Part shown: in pieces, positions 25,638 to 37,600 of the stretch
Numbering within the stretch: the stretch's first letter is position 1
Layout: every line of letters begins with the position of its first letter
NCBI GenBank assembly: GCA_951217055.1
Contig: OX578284.1
Location: forward strand, 43,303,467-43,367,466
DNA: 64,000 bases
From: Gerris lacustris
Taxonomy: Eukaryota; Arthropoda; Insecta; Hemiptera; Gerridae
Direction: 5' to 3'
Made by a program: the position numbers and the translations under genes
Notes under the pieces: generated by a model
What the model was told of the DNA's origin: nothing
The model's input: only the letters and a program-made list of their open reading frames with translations
Database searches by the model: none

Positions 25638-28600
25638 TAATTGATAATGTAAAATGGAATTTTTATGAATTTGCTTACTTTTTTATGTAAATAGAATATC
25701 TCGAGAGATTGTATTGAGATGGCTCTAAAATTTTATCTAGGCACTTAATATTTTGTCTAGAATTGTTCTACTTATAGGGACTTTTTGAATCAATAAATCA
25801 TACTGATGGTTTCGCAGGAATAGCCTTTGATATTTGAAGTGTACTTTAGTACCCTCCCCTTTTTACTGACCAAACTAGATTAAAATTTCCTTCTTTTAGA
25901 TTCACCTTAGATTCCTTCTCTTAGATTCACACAATTTAAACATTATATTTTAAACATTATATTTAAACATATATATTTAACATTATATATTAACAATTTA
26001 AGTATTATGTATTCAAGCTTTTAAACATACTAAATTTAAGTAATTTTTTATGCTATACTTTTTTTCAATTATATTTTCAAGCAACGTTAGTTTTATCGAT
26101 CATTATAAATCAAAATACTCTCAACAATTATAAAAGGTTACCTAACATATTTAACCTTACCTCTCTCTGTAAATTTTGTGATTACTGTTTATTCTTACTC
26201 TTCCTGATTAGGAGCTCTATTAAAATAACTCTTCATCTCTAAAATCCCACATTATTTATCAATCTTGAAATTAGAATAACATAAATTACCCATTAAAAAA
26301 AAAAAAAAAAAAAAAAAATACATTTTTAGCCAGTATTTCTTCCCATAGACAACAAAGGGGGTCGTTTTAAGTGATAGACTGAATTCTGGTAGCATATAAG
26401 TGTCTTTTTGTTAAACACTTACATACAATACGCTGTCCTGTGTGCTGTGTACTATTATACTTGGCCTGCCTTTACTCTAGTATCTTGAGATTTATTTAAT
26501 AGTACTTTTACTATTATCAATTTTCTTCCTTTCTAAGGTGGTTACTGTTGTAAGTAAACTTATTTACTCCTAATTTTTATACTTTTTTTTGTAGCAGTTT
26601 CAATAGTAAGAGAATCACTTGCTCCATTGCTGCTAAAGGAAGAGCAAGAACAAGTTGAAGAAGCTGCAGTCGAACCCTGTCAATTTGATTGCTATGATGC
26701 TAACGGTAACCCAAGTGAAACTGGTAGTACAATGTTGGACTCTAGTGCTAGTGAAAAGGCTGTTGAAGACTCTAGTCATATCACTGTGAAGGCAGAGCTG
26801 AAAAACATCACAATGGTACTTTGCTCTGAAGCTCCTAACGGATATCAGTGGGTCGATGTAGCTTCACTCTCCATGGATAATGTTACTATCACATCCTATC
26901 CCTACTTACAGAAGGTATCATTTTTATTTATTTTTAAAACTAATAGAATGAAATATTCCCCATGATTATAATATTAATTTTATCTTGTCAAAATGTGCAA
27001 TGGATTAGTTTGCAATGGTTTCTCATTTGTTTTTGTTATATATCTGTACAGGAAGATGAGGTGGTGGAGAGATGTGTAGATGTCAAAGTGTCGGAGCTTC
27101 AGTTAGACAACGAGGAATACCAAAGAGGTGGTTATGACTTTGGTGTAGTTCTACTCTGCAAGTCTGACATGGAAAACAGCCACTCTGCTCTTCATCTTAA
27201 ACTCAATTTTGATTATCAGTCTACACCAGGTATATTATTTACTCTTCTTTATCATCAATTAATGGTAATATTTTATGTAGTTTATATTATAATTAATTAT
27301 TAGACTGTTTCATTAATTAATGTTTACTAATTTAATAAAGTAATGAACTCTCCTAAAAAAAGTTACATGCATTTTATGTTTCTCATGCAATGGGCTACTT
27401 GTGGTTTGCTTGAAATTTTAATTTTAGTTTTGTTAGCATTGTTAGCATTATGTAATAATACCATCCTCACCTGTCTTTAATTTGTCAAAGTTTGAGTTAC
27501 ATGCCTAGTGTTTTTTCTTCTTAAAAATGTCTAATGAGCAAAGCTATTTTAAGGAATTTCTGGAATAATGATTGCCCATCATAAATATTTACTTTTTCTT
27601 TGGAAAATAAGATGTAAAATTTATCATAAATGCAATCAGAAAAAGAATTTATATGAGGTAACAATTAATAAACTGGTGTAGTTTATAGCAGCCTTTATGA
27701 TAAATCCCTCACAAGAATAATTCTATTGTATTGAGGTCGGCACACTCTTACCATGTGGTGTTGAGTATTTCTGAATTTTTACAAACTACAGTGCAGTGGT
27801 ATCCACCACTTTATACACTTTGACATGACCAAGTAAAAGCTTTCCTTCAACTAATAACGGGTGGATGCAGTTGAAAGTCAATTTTACATAGCATATATTA
27901 TGATGGGGAGATGTATTTATTTATTATTACTGTTATATCTCTACTATATTTATTGAACTATTTTATTTTGAAACTATTCTCAAATATTATTTATTCCAAT
28001 AAAGTTGCTCATTAGGGGCTCTTAGCCAAGTATGTTGTGTACTTTTGGAGATGCAGGTGTGAACGACAGACAGAAAAACGTAGGAAATTATAAGGGTCCT
28101 TGGTTCTGTCTACAATGTTATGAAAACCACAAATGCATTATCATAATCTGTTAAAACAAACTTTCATATTTCCGTATAGTATAGTTTATCCCACGTATTT
28201 TCTTTTCATATGCTGCCTGATGACACTCCTATAAAAGTCAACCATTTTTGAACACACTTTATGGTAACAGATTGTGTATTTATTTTGCTTCCGAGCTTAC
28301 CAAAGGTAACAGAAGCTATGTGATTGATCTCAAGAACAAAAATATTTTATGTTTCCAATTTCAATAATTCCAAGATAGACATCCGTTTCAGACACAGGGA
28401 ATATTTTTGGTTCTGTGTCTGTCTGTCGCTCAATTTTTGCAAACCAACATATCTTAATAACTACGCATCCAATTTTAATTAAATTTGTATGGTAGGTCAT
28501 AATTAGCTCATAGTTGGTGCCATATAAGTTTTAACCTTTTGCACCCTTTTGTTTCTTATCAACATTTGCACCAACATACATTTATTTACACCTATATCTT

Positions 28601-31600
28601 CAAAAGTACTCATCTGATTTTTATGAAATTTGGATGGTTTGTCGAAAGTAGACCGCAGATATCACCAGATTAATTTGAACCATTTACCCTCTTTAACTTT
28701 TGCTTAATTGATACTTTAATTCATGTAAAAAAATCAAAAAAATTTTGAAGGATTAAAAAAAAAAAAAAACAGGGAAAACAATTAAATAAATTTGATAATA
28801 TTGGCTTATAAAAGCATAAAATCTATAAAGTACGTGATAAGATGCAAGGAATCTATGTCCCACACTTATTGGTAGTCTATTTCTTTATGCACTTAAGCTG
28901 TCTATTTTGAATTTAAAATTTTATTTAGAAAGAATGCTTGTTAGTAGCTTAACTGTTTAAACTTTTAACTATTTATTAGAAATTATAATTGTATGTGGTC
29001 TATTACAGCTCTTCAAGACATAGTGTTAAACATGTGTCCGATGCAGGCATTCATAGAAGATGTCTATGTAACTCGGCTGAAAGAGCAAATGGCCAAGATG
29101 CTTCCTGAAGTCTCCGTGGTCTGCACTGAGGAATCGTCTTTAGCTGTTCAATCTGTAGAGAAAATCAAAGATGAAGAGACTAGTTCTTCAGCTCCTGTTA
29201 GACGCAAAACAGAAACAGAAGGTAAGATTTAATTATAATAAATATTTGAGGAATTCCACTTCGATTGTACAGAGAGGTGTATATCCTGATATTTATTTTT
29301 AGAATTTTTTTTTTATGGTAAACACTCCTTGTTAGGAGCATAATTTTAGGATTCATTTTTGATTGCTGCCCTCTATAATTTTTAGTAATGTTTCTTTATA
29401 TTGTGTCTAGGGGTTTTTTATTAGAAACTAATTTTTTGTGACATTTTCAAGCAATTTATTTATTTCTGCTCATTCATTAATTATATAAAAGAGTCTGTTC
29501 ATCAATTACAGAAAGTGCATTTATCACTTCTTATCATCATATTGGGATGTCCTTTATATAAATTTGAAAATATAATAAACTAACCGGAGATATGAGTCAA
29601 GGACAGAGTTATAGTGCAATAGTTGGCACTAATTAGGGAAATTTCACATAAAAGGGCTAAATATCTGGAAAAAAAGTTTTCACTAAAACACCCTTGAAGA
29701 CACAATAAAAAGAAAACATCATTTCTGGAAGTTATTTGGAATTAAAACTCTTAATAGGGATATTTCTGGAATGATATAAGGTCCTTTAAAAATATAATAT
29801 CTAGCAGATAAAAATTCTAAGAAGAACCTTGGATTTGTTGAAGGCATTATCCTTGAAGAGTTATGAATAATTCTTCTCATGATATTATTAATTAACAAAT
29901 ATAATTGTTTATTTTAGGCAGTATTGATGGGAATCCAAAAGAAGAAGACGATGAACTTTTCAATGTATCTGATTCTGAAGCAGAACAAGAGAATAAAACT
30001 ATTGAGAAGATATCGGTTCCAAAATCCACCCATGAGCTGTCAAGAAAAACATCAATGCTAACTCACCCTCAGGTTGATCAACAGGTGGATTCTCTTCCTT
30101 TCCCTGAGGACATTCTGTTCACAGCTCTGGAACTGTCTAGACCCCTTAGGTTAAGAACATTCTCCATCTCTGCGGTCTGTGTCACCGTCTCAGTTCACAC
30201 TTCTACCAGGTTCTATATAGCATTAGATAATTCACCGCTCCACTTTGCCTCATTTGAGAGAAAGGATATGCTGACTACCACTTACAGACTGGGCCATGCT
30301 CTCTCTCTTCACTACTTCCTAGGAGCTATATATGGGACAGGTTTGTCCTTTGATTGCTTCTGTGTACTATTTTTATTTATCTGTAACATTTTTGCGCGTC
30401 TAACTTTTTTAATACTATTTAAAAAAAAATAAAAAAATAAAAATAACCAAATTAGCTTTATAATGTATTTTTGTTTCCTAGGCTGGGCAATAGGTTCAGT
30501 GGAGTTGCTTGGAGCTCCAGCAGGTCTAGCTCGTAGTGTAGGTACAGGTCTGAAGAGTTTTGTTACCTTACCCTGTAGAGGAGCTGTGAATCAGGGCCCT
30601 ACAGGCTTCTTCACCGGATTCCTTCATGGATCTGCTTCCCTTATGAAACACCTTACTGCTGGTATGCGTTTACTGTTTAACTTAAATTTTTATATTTTAT
30701 AGAATGAAAATGCTTAAAAGCAAATATACTCTATATGGCTGGCAAAGTTTAATGTTTAAGGCTGTGTAAGGAAGAGGAAAGAATGTAGATCTTTATTATG
30801 TTGAAGGATGGAACATAACAACTTTCATAGTAAGTAGAGATTTGGGTGGAAAGAGGAAAGACCTTTTATTGTTTATCTTCTAGTTTTAATTCATCGTATT
30901 AATGAACACAAGGAACACAAAAACCATGAACAATAAGAGCTTTCATTCACCAAAGCGATGTCTTTTTTATATTATTGTTCTATTTTACATTTTAATAAAT
31001 AATGCAGTAACCCCTTGATATCTGTGGTTTTTTATTATCCATGGTAAATACATAAGACTGTCATGAAAAGTGCCCAGAACGCCTCTAAAATGTGTTCGAA
31101 AACCAGGGATATTAGATTGGAGAGAATGGAAAAAGCCTTGAAGCCTTGGGTTGAGGATCAGACAAGGAAAAATGGTTCTTTTGAGCATGTAAATCATCAG
31201 AGAAAGGCAAAACCATTTCACCTTCAGTTATCCTCAGTTTCCATGTCTGTGCAACATAACTTCCAAGGATATCAAGGGATTATTGTATTATGGTATAAGG
31301 AATAAAATTTAATTTTATATTTTTTAAAAAAAGTTTGTTCTTGAAATCAACTTCTTTCTTTAAGTACTCATGCTTAGTTGTCAACGAGAAACAGAAATGA
31401 TTATAATTGGTGTTTGGAGGTTTTGGAAGGAAAAATCTCTTGGCCAATGGTTTGTGTTGTTACAAATTTGTTTATTTTGTTATAAATTTATTTAAAAAAA
31501 AGAGTTAAGTTTTGACTTGAAGATTTACATGTACTGCTATTAATTATTTTTAAAGGTCGAGCAAGAAGTGATGGCAATTTTAGGATTGCGCTAGTGATTG

Positions 31601-34600
31601 TTTTTGTGGTACAGTCAGTTTTTAATAAAATAGGAAAACAAAAAAAAAAGAAAGAAAAGAAACACTAAAAATTTGCAAATACTATTAAATTTATAGTATT
31701 TAATTAATTGTCATGGAGAGCTGTAATCAAATTATATTAGTACTAGACTATACCGTTTTCGGCAATCCTCGGTAGTTCCAATTTTAAACTAAGCTAAGTT
31801 TACAGTTTTTCCAGAGTGCCACCACTTCTTGGTTGAAATAAAGTTTTGTTTCAATTTAGCTGGTTGTTAACGGTTTAACTTGTATTGTCATACAGGTACA
31901 GTGATGAGTGTTACTAAGCTTGCAGGTAGTTGGTCTCGTACTTTAGATAGACTAACTCTCCAAGATGAAGATCTGAAGTATGCTGAAGAGATGAGAAGAG
32001 TCAGGCCTGAAGGACTTACTCAGGCACTGAAACTTGGACTTACCGAACTAGGAGTTAACATACTCGGTTAGACTTCGTTCTTAATCATTATTACTTGATT
32101 TTAAATTGTTTCTATTTTTGTTTAGAATCCCTATTCTATTTCCATTTCAATATCTATGAACTATATATTTTAGTTTTTCATATAAATTTAAGGTCCTTCC
32201 AAAGTGGTTTTTTTTTCCAAAGTGCCTGTCTTTCTACTACGCTATTGGACCAATTTCACTGAAGTATTGCAAATTAATATTAACATTAAGCTAATAATAA
32301 CTATTAATAACCTATCAATTGTGGCTGTGTTTAGGTGGAGTTGGTGGACTTGCTCAAAAACCTATGGAGTACGTAGCCAGTGGTAACCAAAGCCTGGCTT
32401 CTACTCTTGGTCTGGCATTGGTTGGTGTTATAACCAGACCACTGTCTGGAGCTGCAGAACTACTGGCACTCACTGGACAGGGATTACTAGCAGGTGCTGG
32501 CTGGACTCATAACCACCTGGTAATTTTTTTTATGAATTGCTCTCTAATGTACTTTTCTAAACCAGCTTTTGACTCCTTATCTTGTATTAACCTGGTACTT
32601 GCTGCCTTTCAACTGAAAATGGATAGTGTTCAGCACTGGTGAAAAAAAAATAAAATGGTAAAGTTAAGAATAAAGATAAAAATAAGAAGTAAACTTTAGT
32701 CTAAACACTTACCCTGACTCTTTCTATTTTATGGTAATTGATTTCTGTGATTTAAAGATGTTGTGTATAAAGCAATCAGTGATACCTATGAATGGAAACT
32801 AAACTAATAATGAAACCTTGTAAAAGGTTTTAAGACACTGTAATTGTTTTTTTGGATGAAGTTCTAAATCCAAAAATCTACACACACAGATCTGAGGCCT
32901 AAAAGCAGGCCTCACAAAGTGGGTCACTCTAGTTTCCTACAGTTTGTGGGTTACGAGTTGTAACTTTTGACTCTCAGATTGGCCAAACAATGGGGAGGAA
33001 AAAATATAGCCACTAGGAGGGTATCCTAAATACCACACCCCTCTTCCAGTGACATTTCTGTTTACTTAGTTGGGCCGACCTTCTAGAATTCAAAATCCTG
33101 ACCTCTCATTGGCTCCCCACTTTTAATTTTCAATTTTCTCAAGCTCTCAAAAGTCACAACTCATTATGGGCATACTTTAACGACACATAGTACCCAAATT
33201 TTAGGCCAACTTTTTCTCTTCTAGTTTTTTACCTTGAATTTCAATTGAAATGCTCAAGGGGTTTTTAACTATAGTTTTACTCTTCCTTTTCTTGATTAAA
33301 CATGTGAAATGTTTTTGTTTGTGTTTTGATTAATACTATTTATTTATTTTATTTTTTTTAGCCTAAGCATGAGAGCGGAGGACGTATGAGTCAGTTATAT
33401 AGTGAGTCAAGACTTCGGTATTCATGGAAGTATCTAAGTAGTGATGAAGTGCTATTAGCTGCTGTGGATTCATCGTGCTGTCTTCATGCTCGTAGTGATG
33501 AGAAGCCCTGTATAGCTCTTCTAACAACGCAACGACTATGTTTAGTCGATTCGAGGGATAATATGGCCAGGTCATTAGATCTTAACTCTGTGCAACCAGT
33601 AGGAGACTCGCTTGACCCTCTTAGAATCAACTTCTTATCTGTTCTCGATGGCAACGATAACGTAAGTGATTTAAAAAATAAATTATAACCTAAGCAGAAG
33701 AATTTTTTCTTTTCAATTTCATATACTTATTTGTATTATGAAGTTAACCAGGAGGTCTAAAGCTCTAATTAAAATCAGAATAATACATCTGATTACTTAA
33801 TACATTAATACAGTAATTGCATCAATTCTAAATCATCAATAGTTCACTTTTATTCGTCTGTATCAAGAAAGTCAATAATCTCTCCCTTTTATGATATAAT
33901 AATATGTGATTGTCCATCAAAAATGTATTATTATTATTATTGATAATTAATCATCATTATCATGTCTCAAAGCTATGAATTCACGTTTTTGGCAGTGCGA
34001 CCTTACAATATGCACTTCTGCTATGTTGCATTCCTGCATTTATTTTTAGAAGTAAAATAATCTGTTTCCTTAGTCCAATAAAGTTTGGCTAAAATGTTTT
34101 TTTAACTTGGAAGAAAGATTAAGGATATCAAAAATTAACTTAACATTAGAGTATGTTAATTATTTTAAAAAATAACTAAATAAATTTTCTCTGATCTGAC
34201 TTGTTCTTCAAGTCAATATTTTAAATTCCAGCATGATTTCTAATTACCCTTTTTACTTTCTGATATGAAGAGAGTATTATGATGGCAAGAAAATTCAATT
34301 TTGAGATCTTGATGGATTTAAACGGCCTAAACTACTGGGCTGATTTTGACGAAATTTGGCTTACATGGGTTATTCTCAAATAAACTGTCACTTTGCTGTT
34401 GTCACTGAGTTCGTCTCAAACAGTGTACATTTTGAGCATCAAATGTTAAAAAATGATTAAAAATAAAAAAAATAAAAATTATTTTTCTTGGAAAAATTAA
34501 CAAAAGTGGCTGTCCGGAGGCCATTTCGAAAATTTGCAGTGACAATTTTTGTTAAAAAATATGAACTTAAAAAATTGGGCAGGGACCTAACTTTCAAATT

Positions 34601-37600
34601 ACTTATGTAGATGACGTAATAAGGTGGAAATATTTTTTTAGACACATCGATTTTTCATTAATGGAGATAAAGTGTGTGTCTGGAACTTTCCAGAATTAGA
34701 GTCACGGGAGTGACGATTTGGACGGAAGGTGACGTGAGAAGGGGTCTTTTGTTGTTAGCGGGGTGGGGAGAAAGGGAACAGCTCTTTTATACATGTGAGA
34801 AGCCATCAGCATCCTCCGAGCCCGGTGACAGAAATACTTCTTTTTTTATGGTCGGCTATTCCTCGTCACTATGATGCGTATTTTAATTGTAGGTCACGCG
34901 AGTGACGTGTAATTTAACACATACAAAAAAAAATGACATTTTCGAACTCAGTTTCATATAGCTTTTGCATGGTTAGTAAACATGCAGTTGTCTGTTTTTT
35001 TCTAGGTTCACTTACGTTCTCAATATTATATTTTTTTTTATTGAAATGTCTCACGAGTGACAGTTCACGCGAGTGACGATTTGCATTGAGCCTGTTAGCT
35101 ATAGTGACTTTCCTAGTAAACAATACCAAATATAGAGTAAAAACACCTCTGTCTATGCTTGTGGGTAGTTCCAACCTATCATTAAAAAACTTATGATTTC
35201 ATTATCTAATGATTTTATGGTTTTTTAATATGTCTTAAGTTTTACGTTGAATATGTATAAAATTTTATAAATTTAGGATAAAATATACTAAATAAAGCTA
35301 ATATTGAATATCTTTAATATCTAGCTAATATATAAAAATATCTCGTATAAAAAAAAAAATAAAAAAAAATAATAATACTAATAATACAAAAGATAACGTA
35401 AATCGCGTGATCAAAAGTCTGAGAATTAGTTTCTTCTTTAACATTTTCAATTAAACATGAGTTTGAGCCCTGAAGAGCATTTACTTCAAGATCAGAGGTG
35501 AAAGAGATTGGGCATTGGATGCTGAGTAAAATGGGCTTAATGTTGTTAGTTAAATTATTTTTAACAATACCTTTCTTAAGACTGCCCACAAAAAGTCAAT
35601 TTCATTAATTATTTTGATGCTTTAGGGTACTCTGCATAACAACAACTAGTCTTACATAGTATTGACCTAAAAAAATAAAAAATAAATCAATAATAATAAT
35701 AAAACCAGCCCGTCACTTGCGTGACACCAAACCTGGGATTTGGAAAATTCGTAGAAAATCGGACAATTGTCGAACTCACAAACCATATCACTTGTGCACT
35801 CTTATATACACACACAACATTTATATGGGGTCCAAAGCTAGTTTTCATGAACTTGAATTTTTGAATTTTTCGTTTTGTTCATTTTCCAGATTTCGAATGT
35901 GACAGTATATTTGAGAATGACCCACATGTTCAGAAAAATCATACCCCAAGACGAAATCGAGAAATTAATTTTAGCTTCAAATTTGGGGGTGCTACCTGAA
36001 AAACGTGAAAAAAATTATTTCTTGTAAACGTTTCTGACGATTTTGATAAAAAATTCTAAAATGTAGTCCATTTAATTACAAATCTAAAAATCTAACAGTA
36101 TAAGAGCCGTTTTCCCCAGAAAAATCTAGTTCCTGAGAAAATAGCTTTAAACGCTGATGGAGAGAGGCCGAGTTCGATTTTCCCGGCGAGGAGAAGTTAT
36201 TTTTATGATACATTTTTATAAAATGTTCACTAATAATAAAATGTGCCTAAGAAACCTAATAAATGGAAAACACCGGACTAAGTCATTACCTCTTTTATGA
36301 GAAAGTTTGTTTGAGTTGACTCAGACCAATTTTTTTAATTAAGTGATGTTACTTTTACATTATAGTGTTTATATGCAACAAATTATTTTATCTACGATTG
36401 ATACAAAATATAAACATTATATCTCGGTTTAGATGCATAGAAAGTGATTCTTTTCGTATATTTGATTGTTTTCGTGTATTCATTGCGCATGCGCGTTCAT
36501 AATAAGGTGAAGAATTACTCTTTTTTTCCGCCCTAAAAAAAAGAGGAATTCTTCACCTTAACACACGATTAGCAAGTTTGTTTACATTCTAATTTGCTGT
36601 TTGTTTAATTAAAGTAACTGTTTATATCGAGTTTTTAGAGAAACAATGAGTGATTTAAGTGTTTATGAAGAAAATGAGGAGAATTATACGCCTTCCGAAA
36701 TAATTAATTCGGCACAATATACAACTAATGAATTAATGTCATCTTAATCAAAACAGAAATAAATACTTACATACAGGAAGTTTATTAAATTTATTTTCTG
36801 TATTTATTATTAAAATCCACACTCGTAGATAAAGTACGGTACGCAACTCGTGCGAAAACTGCATTTTGCTTTGCTCGTGTGGTTTTACTACCCTCGCTAT
36901 CGCTCGGGTGCAAACTCCACATACTTGCGTGCAAAATGCTACTTTTCGCACTAGACGCATAATGTACTATTTATCAATGAACTATCTTTACTTCTTTTGG
37001 TGATACAACCACCTCATCATGTAGAGGGTTGGTCCAACTAGATAGAAGGTGGAATTGCTTTACCTATTAAAAACAATTTTTGATTTCTTTGATTGTCTAA
37101 TAGCTTTATTAATTCATAAAAATCTTGTACATATATTATTATTATTGCATTTTGTCAGTAACATTCAGTAAAGTGTATGGACACAAGACTTTTTTTTTAC
37201 TTTTTTTCAAATGTATTACATAACTAGTTGTATACCTATGCTTTGTTATGGTAAGTGGTTATCATATTCCATTCATTTTTGTATAAAAATACATCCAAAA
37301 TATCCTTTGCAGACATTTACTTGCAGAATGTTTCCTTGGCTTTTAAACATTTATATGGCCACCTTAAATTTAAGTCAGACTATAAAATCCTCTCACAAAA
37401 CATATTTATATTATATGGAGTGTATAATTTTCCAATTTTCAAGGTTCTAGTCCAAATAGTTTTTTGATATAAAAAAAAATTTCTCCAAAATGGCTGCCAT
37501 CTTAAATCATAATGGCTGATCTTAAAATATTTTCTTAGTCGAGATCTACATCAGTCAAACAAATAATGTCCCAAAAATTTGCGATTCTACATTTATAATA

